From positions 1 through 64,000 of the forward strand of contig NZ_JAMYBK010000020.1 in the NCBI RefSeq assembly GCF_024127895.1: DNA of 64,000 nucleotides, in the 5' to 3' direction. Positions within the stretch are counted from its first letter, which is position 1, and each line of letters starts with the position of its first letter. Shown here one piece after another: positions 1 to 7,781 of the stretch. The notes under the pieces are model-generated. The model worked only from the letters and a program-made list of their open reading frames with translations. It was not told where the DNA came from and made no database searches. This stretch comes from Pseudomonas guariconensis. Lineage in GTDB: Bacteria > Pseudomonadota > Gammaproteobacteria > Pseudomonadales > Pseudomonadaceae. Both the position numbers and the translations under genes were made by a program.

Positions 1-58
1 TGCATCGCCGATGGTAGTGTGGGGTTTCCCCATGTGAGAGTAGGTCATCGTCAAGATT
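1..58 (+). rRNA. rrf: 5S ribosomal RNA, 3' end (partial)
   Basis: The first bases match the 3' half of Pseudomonas 5S rRNA: the GATGGTAGTGTGGGGTTTCC stretch, then CCCATGTGAGAGTAGG and the closing-helix strand TCGTCAAGA. The 5' part lies left of the window, so this is the end of a ribosomal RNA operon. The exact 3' end is uncertain by a few bases. A terminator follows immediately. Confidence 0.93.
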
Positions 59-66
59 CATTTCGC

Positions 67-100
67 AAAACCCCTATCTGCGCGAGCAGGTAGGGGTTTT
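67..100 (+). terminator. rRNA operon terminator
   Basis: An 11-bp stem (71-81 with 86-96, one G-U pair) closes a GCGA tetraloop. It is preceded by AAAA and followed by TTTT. Its position just after the 5S gene fits a Rho-independent terminator of the rrn operon. The A-run on the left would let it work in both directions. Confidence 0.9.
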
Positions 101-238
101 GTCTTTCTGGCACCTGGCTGGGGATTGGCGACGGGGCCGGTGCCAACAACCCCAGGCGGTCGTCCGCTAACACCCTTTACCTATGCAAGCCTTCAGGCCG
201 TGGCTATCATGCCAGCCTTATTCCTGGTCGAGACTGGC

Positions 239-1198
239 ATGCTGAAGTTGTTGAATCTCCTCAAGGATGGCCGGTTTCATTCCGGGCAGGCCTTGGGGGA
301 AGCCTTGGGGGTGAGTCGCAGCGCTGTCTGGAAGCAGCTGCAGCACCTGGAAAGCGAATTGAACCTTGTCATTCATAAGGTGCGTGGGCGCGGCTATCAA
401 TTGGCCGTGCCCTTGACCCTGCTCGAGTCGCAGCTGATCGCCAACTATTCCGAGGGCGAGCATTGGCCGCTGTTCATCCATGAGACGATCGATTCGACCA
501 ACGCCGAGGCGCTGCGTTGCATTGCGCAGGGCCAGCCAGCCCCCTTCGTGGTGTTGGCCGAGCGGCAAAGTGCCGGTCGTGGACGACGTGGTCGACAGTG
601 GGTGAGCCCTTTCGCCGAGAATCTCTACTACAGCCTGGTGTTGCGAGTCGAAGGCGGCATGCGCCAGCTCGAGGGCCTGAGCCTGGTGGTGGGCCTTGCT
701 GTAATGCGCACCCTGCAGGCGTTCGGGGTGGGTGGTGTCGGCCTGAAGTGGCCAAACGACCTGTTGGTCGGAGAGTGCAAGATCGCCGGCATCCTCCTGG
801 AACTTGTGGGAGACCCGGCAGACGTCTGCCATGTGGTACTGGGCATCGGTATCAATGTGAATATGCAGGCCAACGACCAGGTCGACCAGGTATGGACGTC
901 GATGAAGCGTGAGACTGGCATGGCGGTCGATCGCAATCGTCTTGTCGCGTTGCTCAACCAGCAGTTGCAGCATGAGTTGGCGCGTCATCGGCGCTATGGC
1001 TTTGCAGCCTTCCAGGAAGAATGGGAGCAGGCCAACCTGTGGCAAGGTCGTAAGGTGTCTCTGATCGCCGGGAATAACCGGGTCGACGGCGTCGTGCTGG
1101 GTGTAGATGGGCAAGGCGGCTTGCGCCTTGATGTCGAGGGTGTGGAAAAGAGCTTCAGCGGTGGTGAGCTCAGTTTGAGGTTGCGGGATGATTCTTGA
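239..1198 (+). CDS. birA: Biotin--[acetyl-CoA-carboxylase] ligase / biotin operon repressor BirA
   Basis: BirA activates biotin to biotinyl-AMP and attaches it to the biotin carboxyl carrier protein; the bifunctional form also represses biotin genes. The 319-residue product starts MLKLLNLLKDG, with an N-terminal winged helix (GQALGEALGVSRSAVWKQL) that marks the DNA-binding class. The ligase core follows with GRGRRGRQW (biotinyl-AMP loop) and KWPNDLL, then a small C-terminal domain. The frame is open upstream to a TTG at 125, but the ATG at 239 begins the conserved part. The last 11 bases overlap coaX, which suggests translational coupling. Confidence 0.95.
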   Translation: MLKLLNLLKDGRFHSGQALGEALGVSRSAVWKQLQHLESELNLVIHKVRGRGYQLAVPLTLLESQLIANYSEGEHWPLFIHETIDSTNAEALRCIAQGQPAPFVVLAERQSAGRGRRGRQWVSPFAENLYYSLVLRVEGGMRQLEGLSLVVGLAVMRTLQAFGVGGVGLKWPNDLLVGECKIAGILLELVGDPADVCHVVLGIGINVNMQANDQVDQVWTSMKRETGMAVDRNRLVALLNQQLQHELARHRRYGFAAFQEEWEQANLWQGRKVSLIAGNNRVDGVVLGVDGQGGLRLDVEGVEKSFSGGELSLRLRDDS

Positions 1199-1937
1199 GC
1201 TCGATTGCGGTAACAGCTTCATCAAGTGGCGCGTGATCCATGCTTGCGATGCGACGATCGTAGGTGGAGGGATCGTTGATTCCGACCAGGCTCTCCTGGT
1301 CGCGGTGTCGGCGCTGCCTTCCCTGCGCTTGGTGGGATGCCGGATGGTGAGTGTGCGCAGCGAGGAAGAAACCGACGCACTCTGTGCGCTGCTCGGGCGA
1401 AACTTCGCCGTCCAGTCGCAGGTCGCTCAACCAGCGAGGGAGATGGCCGGCGTGCGCAATGGGTACGAAGACTACGAGCGCCTGGGGATGGACCGCTGGC
1501 TGGCCGCCCTGGGGGCCTATCACCTCGCGAAGGGCGCCTGCCTGGTCATCGACCTGGGAACGGCTGCAAAGGCTGACTTCGTGGCTGCCGACGGCTTGCA
1601 CCTGGGTGGCTACATCTGTCCGGGCATGCCGCTGATGCGCAGCCAGCTACGCACTCACACCCGACGGATCCGCTATGACGACGCATCGGCGGAGCGTGCG
1701 CTGGCCAGCCTTGCCCCTGGACGCTCCACCGTCGAGGCGGTCGAGCGCGGCTGTGTGCTCATGCTCCAGGGCTTTGCGCGTACGCAGATCGAGCAGGCGC
1801 ATGCGTTATGGGGTGATGATTTCGCGGTGTTCCTGACCGGGGGGGATGCGCCACTGGTGCGTGAGTCGGCTCCGCAGGCGCGCGTGGTTCCTGACTTGGT
1901 CTTCGTCGGTCTGGCAATGGCCTGCCCCTTGGATTGA
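1188..1937 (+). CDS. coaX: Type III pantothenate kinase CoaX
   Basis: This enzyme phosphorylates pantothenate, the first step of coenzyme A synthesis. Type III kinases belong to the ASKHA fold and need a monovalent cation. The 249-residue protein opens with MILELDCGNSFIKW, the phosphate-binding motif with the catalytic Asp, and carries MDRW around residue 102 and DLGTAAKADF around residue 123. Length and motifs are typical. The ATG at 1188 lies inside the end of birA, in another frame, so the two are probably cotranscribed. Type III enzymes are generally not inhibited by CoA. Confidence 0.95.
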   Translation: MILELDCGNSFIKWRVIHACDATIVGGGIVDSDQALLVAVSALPSLRLVGCRMVSVRSEEETDALCALLGRNFAVQSQVAQPAREMAGVRNGYEDYERLGMDRWLAALGAYHLAKGACLVIDLGTAAKADFVAADGLHLGGYICPGMPLMRSQLRTHTRRIRYDDASAERALASLAPGRSTVEAVERGCVLMLQGFARTQIEQAHALWGDDFAVFLTGGDAPLVRESAPQARVVPDLVFVGLAMACPLD

Positions 1938-1944
1938 GGTGTCT

Positions 1945-2370
1945 ATGCGCTGGTTGTTTCTGCTGTTGGTGGTGCTCAACGTTGTCTATTACATCTGGCA
2001 CCAGCAGGAAGCCCCCTTGAAGGTCAAGGAAGTCGCTCCGTTGTCGTTGTACAAAGGTAACCAGCAGGAAATTCGCCTGCTTCGCGAAACCGGTGTGGCG
2101 TCGCCGGCCAGGCGTCGCGACGAATGCCTGGTGATTGGTGGTCTGGCGGCCCAGGAGCAGATCGATGCGTTGCGTCAGCGCTTGTTGAGTCTGGACATTG
2201 CGACTGTTCCTGTGTCTGGCCAACTGCCAGGGGCGGACGGTCGCTGGTTGAAGGTCGCGGCGCAAAGCGAGCGTTTGCTGGACCAAGCCGTGCTCGATAG
2301 TCTTTCCAAGGATTTCAAAGACTTAAAACATAAAATTATTTTGTGCGAGGGTATTGCAACTGGCGAATAG
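1945..2370 (+). CDS. Small membrane-anchored protein, possibly SPOR-like
   Basis: The product is 141 residues. An N-terminal hydrophobic segment (residues 3-17, LFLLLVVLNVVYYIW) looks like an uncleaved anchor, leaving the rest in the periplasm. The C-terminal part (residues about 55-125, with ECLVIGGLAAQEQIDALRQR and WLKVAAQSE) resembles the alternating strand/helix pattern of SPOR peptidoglycan-binding domains, but the match by eye is weak. It starts 7 bases after coaX and probably belongs to the birA-coaX transcript. A hypothetical protein sits at this position in other pseudomonads. The function is not known to me. Confidence 0.75.
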   Translation: MRWLFLLLVVLNVVYYIWHQQEAPLKVKEVAPLSLYKGNQQEIRLLRETGVASPARRRDECLVIGGLAAQEQIDALRQRLLSLDIATVPVSGQLPGADGRWLKVAAQSERLLDQAVLDSLSKDFKDLKHKIILCEGIATGE

Positions 2371-2381
2371 CTTGATAGAAT
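2354..2381 (+). promoter_or_regulatory. Candidate sigma70 promoter before the tRNA-tuf cluster
   Basis: TTGCAA at 2354-2359 and TAGAAT at 2376-2381 are separated by 16 bases. The pair overlaps the end of the upstream gene and would feed the tRNA-Tyr/Gly/Thr-tuf transcript. Matches are 4/6 and 5/6. Confidence 0.4.
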
Positions 2382-2472
2382 GGCGCCCGCTTCGCAGGGA
2401 ACACCACTGAGGTGATGGAACCAGAAGCTGCTGTCAACGTAGCTAACCTCAAGATTTTAAATGAGAAAAAGC

Positions 2473-2501
2473 TTGACAGCAGGACGGCAAGAGTTGAAAA
2501 T
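2473..2501 (+). promoter_or_regulatory. Sigma70 promoter for tRNA-Tyr/Gly/Thr-tuf
   Basis: A perfect TTGACA at 2473-2478 is followed after 17 bases by GAAAAT at 2496-2501 (4/6). Transcription would start near 2508, a few bases before tRNA-Tyr at 2516, the expected geometry for a stable RNA promoter. A GC-rich stretch lies between the -10 and the likely start, reminiscent of a stringent-control discriminator. Confidence 0.6.
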
Positions 2502-2515
2502 GCCGCCCACACTTA

Positions 2516-2600
<85 letters not shown>

Positions 2601-2623
2601 GTTTAGCGAGAGCCGTAAGCTCC

Positions 2624-2697
<74 letters not shown>

Positions 2698-2722
2698 GGC
2701 TTGCTGTTTTCGAAAGAGTTTC

Positions 2723-2798
2723 GCTCTTGTAGCTCAGTTGGTAGAGCACACCCTTGGTAAGGGTGAGGTCAGCGGTTCAAGTCCGCTCAAGAGCTCCA
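2723..2798 (+). tRNA. tRNA-Thr (GGT)
   Basis: A 76-nt cloverleaf starting GCTCTTGTAGCTCAG, with anticodon GGT within TTGGTAA, T-loop GGTTCAAGTCC and 3' end CAAGAGCTCCA. It lies 25 nt after tRNA-Gly and 85 nt before tuf. Confidence 0.96.
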
Positions 2799-2805
2799 TA
2801 TAGAC

Positions 2806-2831
2806 AAGGCAGATATGAAAATATCTGCCTT
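2806..2831 (+). terminator. Perfect hairpin between tRNA-Thr and tuf
   Basis: An 11-bp perfect stem (2806-2816 with 2821-2831) closes a GAAA tetraloop and is followed by TGTTTT. It may be a weak terminator that tunes tuf expression, or a 3'-processing signal for the tRNA precursor. A strong terminator is unlikely because the T-run is broken. Confidence 0.55.
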
Positions 2832-2883
2832 TGTTTTAATGGCGATAGTGACTTGCTTATTTCTTCCGCGGAGGATTGCCTCG

Positions 2884-4077
2884 ATGGCCAAGGAAAAGTT
2901 CGAACGTAACAAGCCGCACGTCAACGTCGGCACCATCGGTCACGTTGACCATGGCAAGACGACCCTGACTGCAGCTCTGACCCGCGTCTGCTCCGAAGTC
3001 TTCGGTTCGGCCAAGGTCGACTTCGACAAGATCGACTCCGCTCCGGAAGAGAAAGCTCGCGGTATCACCATCAACACCGCTCACGTAGAGTACGACTCCA
3101 ACATTCGTCACTACGCGCACGTTGACTGCCCGGGCCACGCCGACTACGTCAAGAATATGATCACCGGTGCTGCCCAGATGGACGGCGCTATCCTGGTCTG
3201 CTCGGCTGCCGATGGTCCGATGCCTCAGACTCGTGAGCACATCCTGCTGTCCCGTCAGGTTGGCGTTCCGTACATCGTTGTCTTCCTGAACAAGGCTGAC
3301 ATGGTTGACGACGCCGAGCTGCTGGAACTGGTCGAGATGGAAGTTCGCGACCTGCTGTCCACCTACGACTTCCCGGGCGACGACACCCCGATCATCATCG
3401 GTTCGGCCCTGATGGCGCTGAACGGCGAAGATACCAACGAAATGGGTACCACCGCCGTCAAGAAGCTGGTCGAAACCCTGGACAGCTACATTCCTGAGCC
3501 GGTTCGTGCCATCGACCTGCCGTTCCTGATGCCGATCGAAGACGTGTTCTCGATCTCGGGTCGCGGTACCGTTGTAACTGGCCGTGTTGAGCGTGGCATC
3601 GTCCGCATCCAGGAAGAAGTCGAGATCGTCGGCCTGCGTCCGACCACCAAGACTACCTGCACCGGCGTTGAAATGTTCCGCAAGCTGCTGGACGAAGGCC
3701 GTGCTGGCGAGAACTGCGGCGTTCTGCTGCGTGGCACCAAGCGTGACGAAGTCGAGCGTGGTCAGGTTCTGGCCAAGCCGGGTTCGGTCAAGCCGCACAC
3801 CAAGTTCACCGCAGAAGTCTACGTCCTGTCGAAGGAAGAAGGCGGTCGTCACACTCCGTTCTTCAAAGGCTACCGTCCTCAGTTCTACTTCCGTACCACT
3901 GACGTGACCGGTTCCTGCGAACTGCCGGAAGGCGTCGAGATGGTAATGCCAGGTGACAACATCCAGATGGAAGTCACCCTGATCAAGACCATCGCGATGG
4001 AAGAAGGTCTGCGTTTCGCCATCCGTGAAGGCGGTCGTACCGTCGGCGCCGGCGTCGTAGCGAAAATTATTGAATAA
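2884..4077 (+). CDS. tuf: Elongation factor Tu, copy 1
   Basis: EF-Tu carries aminoacyl-tRNA to the ribosomal A site as a GTP complex. The 397-residue protein has GHVDHGKTTL (G1), DCPGHADY (G3) and NKADMVDD (G4), then the two beta-barrel domains ending in GAGVVAKIIE. The ATG at 2884 is preceded by GGAGG at 2871; an upstream in-frame start at 2815 would add residues unlike the family. The protein is identical to the second copy at 19470. DNA differences are synonymous and cluster at the two ends, which points to gene conversion. Copy 1 sits with tRNA genes, copy 2 in the str operon. Confidence 0.98.
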   Translation: MAKEKFERNKPHVNVGTIGHVDHGKTTLTAALTRVCSEVFGSAKVDFDKIDSAPEEKARGITINTAHVEYDSNIRHYAHVDCPGHADYVKNMITGAAQMDGAILVCSAADGPMPQTREHILLSRQVGVPYIVVFLNKADMVDDAELLELVEMEVRDLLSTYDFPGDDTPIIIGSALMALNGEDTNEMGTTAVKKLVETLDSYIPEPVRAIDLPFLMPIEDVFSISGRGTVVTGRVERGIVRIQEEVEIVGLRPTTKTTCTGVEMFRKLLDEGRAGENCGVLLRGTKRDEVERGQVLAKPGSVKPHTKFTAEVYVLSKEEGGRHTPFFKGYRPQFYFRTTDVTGSCELPEGVEMVMPGDNIQMEVTLIKTIAMEEGLRFAIREGGRTVGAGVVAKIIE

Positions 4078-4094
4078 GTAGTTGATTTCTCTCG

Positions 4095-4122
4095 ATCAGG
4101 CCGGCATAATGGCCGGCCTGAT
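4095..4122 (+). terminator. GC-rich hairpin after tuf copy 1
   Basis: An 11-bp perfect stem (4095-4105 with 4112-4122) around a 6-base loop, in the 55-base gap between tuf and tRNA-Trp. No T-run follows, so it is either a partial attenuator or an RNA-processing and stability element rather than an efficient terminator. Confidence 0.5.
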
Positions 4123-4132
4123 ACAGCGTTAA

Positions 4133-4208
4133 AGGTCAGTAGCTCAATTGGCAGAGCGACGGTCTCCAAAACCGTAGGTTGGGGGTTCGATTCCCTCCTG
4201 ACCTGCCA
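4133..4208 (+). tRNA. tRNA-Trp (CCA)
   Basis: A 76-nt cloverleaf starting AGGTCAGTAGCTCAA, with anticodon CCA in TCTCCAAAA, T-loop GGTTCGATTCC and 3' end CTGACCTGCCA. It lies between tuf and secE, as in many gammaproteobacteria. Confidence 0.96.
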
Positions 4209-4252
4209 TTCACCTCGGTGTGATTGGCTTTCTTCTCACAGGATCCTCCCCG

Positions 4253-4621
4253 ATGACTCCCAAGACTGAAGCCCAAGAATCGCGTTCTGATCTGTTCAAG
4301 TGGCTGGCTGTTGTTGCATTGGTAGTTGTTGGTGTAGTGGGTAATCAATATTACTCCGCTTCTCCGATTCTGTACCGCGTTCTCGCACTGCTCGCTCTAG
4401 CTGCTGTCGCAGGCTTCGTTGCCCTGCAGACTGCAAAGGGTAAGTCGTTCTTTGCGCTGGCGAAGGAAGCTCGTACCGAGATCCGTAAAGTCGTGTGGCC
4501 GACCCGCCAGGAAACCACTCAAACCACGCTGATCGTCGTGGTTGTCGTGTTGGTCATGGCGCTGCTGCTGTGGGGGCTCGACTCCCTGCTCGGCTGGTTG
4601 GTCTCCTTGATTGTTGGCTAA
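4253..4621 (+). CDS. secE: Preprotein translocase subunit SecE
   Basis: SecE is the essential membrane clamp of the SecYEG channel. The 122-residue product has three predicted membrane segments (about residues 18-36, 41-59 and 93-118), as in E. coli. The conserved cytoplasmic hinge EIRKVVWPTRQETTQT lies around residues 75-90. The ATG at 4253 is chosen because it begins the family-like N-terminus; the open frame extends back to 4220. nusG follows 9 bases later, the universal secE-nusG pairing. Confidence 0.95.
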   Translation: MTPKTEAQESRSDLFKWLAVVALVVVGVVGNQYYSASPILYRVLALLALAAVAGFVALQTAKGKSFFALAKEARTEIRKVVWPTRQETTQTTLIVVVVVLVMALLLWGLDSLLGWLVSLIVG

Positions 4622-4630
4622 GGGTGTCCC

Positions 4631-5164
4631 GTGGCTAAGCGTTGGTACGTTGTGCATGCTTACTCGGGTTACGAGAAGCATGTCATGCGCTCCCTGATCG
4701 AGCGCGTCAAGCTGGCTGGCATGGAAGATGAATTCGGCGAGATTCTGGTTCCGACCGAAGAAGTCGTAGAAATGCGTAACGGCCAGAAGCGCAAGAGCGA
4801 GCGTAAGTTCTTCCCTGGCTATGTATTGGTCCAGATGGAAATGAACGAAGGGACTTGGCACCTTGTCAAGGATACCCCTCGTGTCATGGGTTTCATTGGT
4901 GGTACCGCAGACAAGCCTGCGCCGATCACCGATAAAGAGGCCGAGGCCATCCTGCGTCGCGTAGCCGACGGCAGCGACAAGCCGAAGCCGAAGACGCTGT
5001 TCGAGCCGGGTGAAGTGGTTCGCGTCATTGACGGTCCCTTCGCTGACTTCAACGGCAGTGTCGAAGAAGTTAACTACGAAAAGAGCCGGCTCCAGGTGGC
5101 AGTGCTCATTTTCGGTCGCTCTACTCCGGTGGAGCTCGAGTTCAGCCAGGTCGAGAAGGTCTAG
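4631..5164 (+). CDS. nusG: Transcription termination/antitermination protein NusG
   Basis: NusG binds RNA polymerase, suppresses pausing, contacts Rho and links polymerase to the ribosome through S10. The 177-residue product starts with a GTG and MAKRWYVVHAYSGYEKHV. The N-terminal NGN domain contains the conserved FFPGYVLVQM, and the C-terminal KOW domain contains PGEVVRVIDGPFADFNGSV. Length is normal. It is followed by an attenuator and then rplK. Confidence 0.97.
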   Translation: MAKRWYVVHAYSGYEKHVMRSLIERVKLAGMEDEFGEILVPTEEVVEMRNGQKRKSERKFFPGYVLVQMEMNEGTWHLVKDTPRVMGFIGGTADKPAPITDKEAEAILRRVADGSDKPKPKTLFEPGEVVRVIDGPFADFNGSVEEVNYEKSRLQVAVLIFGRSTPVELEFSQVEKV

Positions 5165-5183
5165 GCGAACGACGCATCCCATA

Positions 5184-5212
5184 CCCCGCAGCTCCATGTG
5201 CTGCGGGGTTTT
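5184..5212 (+). terminator. Terminator/attenuator after nusG
   Basis: A 9-bp GC-rich stem (5184-5192 with 5200-5208) and a 7-base loop, followed by TTTT. It separates secE-nusG from the rplKA genes and should end or reduce read-through. Confidence 0.8.
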
Positions 5213-5283
5213 GTCGTCACTGGGATAAAACGCAAGTCATCCGGGGAGCCATCTGGCGTTCGTACCCGATTTTGGAGTAGCTC

Positions 5284-5715
5284 ATGGCTAAGAAGATTCA
5301 GGCTTACATCAAGCTGCAAGTTAAGGCCGGCCAGGCCAACCCAAGCCCACCCGTTGGCCCTGCACTGGGTCAACACGGTGTGAACATCATGGAATTCTGC
5401 AAGGCCTTCAACGCCCGTACCCAGGGTCAAGAGCCAGGCCTGCCGACTCCGGTGATCATCACTGTATACAGTGACCGTAGCTTCACTTTCGAAACCAAGA
5501 GCACCCCTGCCTCGGTTCTGCTGAAGAAAGCAGCTGGCCTGACCAGCGGTTCGGCTCGCCCGAACACTGTCAAGGTCGGTACCGTGACCCGTGCCCAGCT
5601 CGAAGAGATCGCCAAGACCAAGCAGGCTGATCTGACTGCAGCTGACCTGGACGCTGCCGTGCGCACCATCGCCGGCTCCGCCCGCAGCATGGGCCTGAAC
5701 GTGGAGGGTGTGTAA
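5284..5715 (+). CDS. rplK: 50S ribosomal protein L11
   Basis: L11 binds the GTPase-associated region of 23S rRNA and is needed for RelA activation by uncharged tRNA. The 143-residue product begins MAKKIQAYIKLQVKAGQANP and contains the proline-rich PSPPVGPALGQHGVNIMEFC, the thiostrepton-contact region. TTTTGGAG at 5271-5278 supplies the Shine-Dalgarno. Its TAA shares one base with the rplA start. Confidence 0.98.
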   Translation: MAKKIQAYIKLQVKAGQANPSPPVGPALGQHGVNIMEFCKAFNARTQGQEPGLPTPVIITVYSDRSFTFETKSTPASVLLKKAAGLTSGSARPNTVKVGTVTRAQLEEIAKTKQADLTAADLDAAVRTIAGSARSMGLNVEGV

Positions 5716-6410
5716 TGGCTAAGCTGACCAAGCGCCAAAAGGCCATTGCTTCGAAAGTCGAAGCTGGCAAGAGCTACAACATCGAAGAGGCCGCTGCCCT
5801 GCTGGCTGAACTGTCCGCCGTGAAGTTCACCGAGTCCTTCGACGTCGCTGTCAACCTCGGCGTTGACCCGCGTAAGTCCGACCAGGTCGTTCGCAGCGCC
5901 ACCGTGCTGCCGCATGGCACTGGCAAGACTGTCCGCGTTGCTGTCTTCACCCAGGGTCCAGCTGCCGAAGCCGCTCTGGCTGCCGGTGCTGACCGTGTAG
6001 GTATGGACGACCTGGCTGCCGAAATGAAAGGCGGCGACCTGAACTACGACGTCGTCATCGCTTCCCCGGATGCCATGCGCGTTGTCGGCCAACTGGGCCA
6101 GGTTCTGGGTCCTCGTGGCCTGATGCCGAACCCGAAAGTCGGTACCGTGACCCCAGACGTGGCCGGCGCCGTCAAAAACGCCAAGGCCGGTCAGGTTCGC
6201 TACCGTACCGACAAGAACGGTATCATCCACACCTCCGTCGGCAAGGTCGGCTTCGAACCTGTCAAGCTGAAGGAAAACGTTGAAGCCCTGATCGCCGACC
6301 TGAAGCGTATCAAGCCGGCTTCCGCGAAAGGTATCTACGTCAAGCGCGTCACCCTGAGCACCACCATGGGCCCAGGTCTGGTCATCGATCAGAGCTCGCT
6401 GAACGTGTAA
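5715..6410 (+). CDS. rplA: 50S ribosomal protein L1
   Basis: L1 forms the mobile stalk near the E site and, in other bacteria, represses its own operon by binding the mRNA ahead of rplK. The 231-residue product begins MAKLTKRQKAIASKV and contains GPRGLMPNPKVGTVT, the family signature. It overlaps the rplK stop by one base (TAATG), so the two are translationally coupled. Confidence 0.98.
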   Translation: MAKLTKRQKAIASKVEAGKSYNIEEAAALLAELSAVKFTESFDVAVNLGVDPRKSDQVVRSATVLPHGTGKTVRVAVFTQGPAAEAALAAGADRVGMDDLAAEMKGGDLNYDVVIASPDAMRVVGQLGQVLGPRGLMPNPKVGTVTPDVAGAVKNAKAGQVRYRTDKNGIIHTSVGKVGFEPVKLKENVEALIADLKRIKPASAKGIYVKRVTLSTTMGPGLVIDQSSLNV

Positions 6411-6416
6411 CACCAT

Positions 6417-6583
6417 GCCGGCGCGACAGGTTCGCGCCGGCAGCAAGAGATTGGGGTCCCTGCCTGGCGGGGGCTGTCCAAGACCGTAGGCGGCGCAAGC
6501 CTTAAACCTCAAGCCTACGCAGATGGTGCTCCCGATTCGTTACCGAATCAGACACCAAAACGACATCCGGCCTCGGTCGGATG
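6417..6583 (+). promoter_or_regulatory. rplJ leader (L10 leader RNA region)
   Basis: The 199-base gap between rplA and rplJ holds four stem-loops: 6417-6426 with 6432-6441 (GC-rich), 6486-6491 with 6513-6518, 6534-6539 with 6544-6549, and 6564-6569 with 6578-6583. The rplJ leader is where the L10/L7-L12 complex represses its own translation in gammaproteobacteria, so this is the expected site. Which stem carries the L10 kink-turn cannot be settled by eye. Confidence 0.6.
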
Positions 6584-6609
6584 AAACGGTAAAAACCAGG
6601 AGTAAACCC

Positions 6610-7110
6610 GTGGCAATTAAACTCGAAGACAAGAAGGCCATCGTCGCTGAAGTCAACGAGGCTGCCAAAGTCGCTCTGTCCGCTGTCGTGGCCGATGCCC
6701 GTGGTGTGACTGTAGGCGCAATGACCGGACTCCGTAAAGAGGCCCGCGAAGCTGGCGTTTACGTACGTGTCGTACGTAACACCCTGCTCAAGCGCGCTGT
6801 TGAAGGCACCGACTACTCGGTCCTGAACGACGCGTTCAAAGGCCCGACCCTGATCGCTTTCTCCAACGAACACCCGGGCGCTGCCGCTCGTCTGTTCAAG
6901 GAGTTCGCCAAGGGTCAGGACAAGTTCGAGATCAAGGCAGCTGCGTTCGAGGGCAAGTTCCTCGCAGCAAACGAGATCGACGTACTGGCAACCCTGCCGA
7001 CCCGCGACGAGGCCATCGCGCAGCTGATGAGCGTTATTCAAGGCGCTACCAGCAAGCTGGCTCGTACCCTGGCAGCTATTCGCGACCAGAAAGAAGCTGC
7101 TGCTGCCTAA
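6610..7110 (+). CDS. rplJ: 50S ribosomal protein L10
   Basis: L10 anchors the L7/L12 dimers to the ribosome. The GTG at 6610 gives MAIKLEDKKAIVAEVNEAAK and a 166-residue protein, with CCAGGAG at 6596-6602 at good spacing; the frame is open back to 6523 but those residues are leader. The C-terminal helix (residues about 130-166) is the L7/L12 docking site. It follows a structured autoregulatory leader. Confidence 0.97.
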   Translation: MAIKLEDKKAIVAEVNEAAKVALSAVVADARGVTVGAMTGLRKEAREAGVYVRVVRNTLLKRAVEGTDYSVLNDAFKGPTLIAFSNEHPGAAARLFKEFAKGQDKFEIKAAAFEGKFLAANEIDVLATLPTRDEAIAQLMSVIQGATSKLARTLAAIRDQKEAAAA

Positions 7111-7190
7111 GGCGGCGTGAGTACTTTCGAAATCACATGTTTAATTTGATGGCTGCGTAGGCTGTCACCCCAATACAGGAATTCATAGTC

Positions 7191-7562
7191 ATGTCTCTGA
7201 CTAACGAGCAAATCATCGAAGCGATCGGCCAGAAATCCGTTATGGAAATCGTCGAGCTGATCAAGGCGATGGAAGAAACCTTCGGTGTTACCGCTGCTGC
7301 TGCCGTTGCTGCTGCTCCTGCCGCTGGCGGCGCTGCTGCTGCTGAAGAGCAAACCGAGTTCAACGTTGTCCTGGCTTCCGCTGGCGAGAAGAAAGTCAAC
7401 GTGATCAAGGTCGTTCGTGAAATCACCGGCCTGGGCCTGAAGGAAGCCAAAGAGAAAGTCGACGGCGCTCCGCAGGTTCTGCTGGAAGGCGTTTCGAAAG
7501 AAGCCGCTGAAGACGCGAAGAAGAAGCTGGAAGAAGCTGGCGCTGGCGTCGAGCTGAAGTAA
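7191..7562 (+). CDS. rplL: 50S ribosomal protein L7/L12
   Basis: The multicopy stalk protein that recruits and activates translational GTPases. The 123-residue product has an N-terminal dimerisation domain, an Ala/Gly-rich hinge (AAAAVAAAPAAGGAAAAEE, residues about 34-52) and a C-terminal factor-binding domain with KVIREI-like KVVREITGLGLKEAK. It lies 80 bases after rplJ. An attenuator follows before rpoB. Confidence 0.98.
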   Translation: MSLTNEQIIEAIGQKSVMEIVELIKAMEETFGVTAAAAVAAAPAAGGAAAAEEQTEFNVVLASAGEKKVNVIKVVREITGLGLKEAKEKVDGAPQVLLEGVSKEAAEDAKKKLEEAGAGVELK

Positions 7563-7607
7563 TCGCGACTTTGCGATCCCAGCCCGAGCGTTGAGCAAAC
7601 GGCTGAT

Positions 7608-7636
7608 GGCTGGTGGCTTATGCCACCGGCCTTTTT
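7608..7636 (+). terminator. rplL-rpoB attenuator
   Basis: A 10-bp stem (7608-7617 with 7622-7631, one G-T wobble) with a TTAT loop, followed by five Ts. It lies in the 219-base gap between rplL and rpoB, where enteric bacteria also have a partial terminator that lowers rpoBC expression relative to the ribosomal proteins. Confidence 0.8.
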
Positions 7637-7781
7637 CCGTTATTGGTGGCCGATCAGATCGGCCCCGATAACGAGCTGCAAACACCCAAGAGGGTGGCGC
7701 AAACCATGGGGTTTGCACGATTTTCTGGCTGCTCCCGCCGGGAGAAGCCAAACAAGCAGGTGACCAAGCTGGGGAACGCTG

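Noticed and set aside
2857..3852. Long minus-strand frames opposite both tuf copies
   Set aside because: They appear identically opposite both copies simply because the tuf genes are nearly identical.
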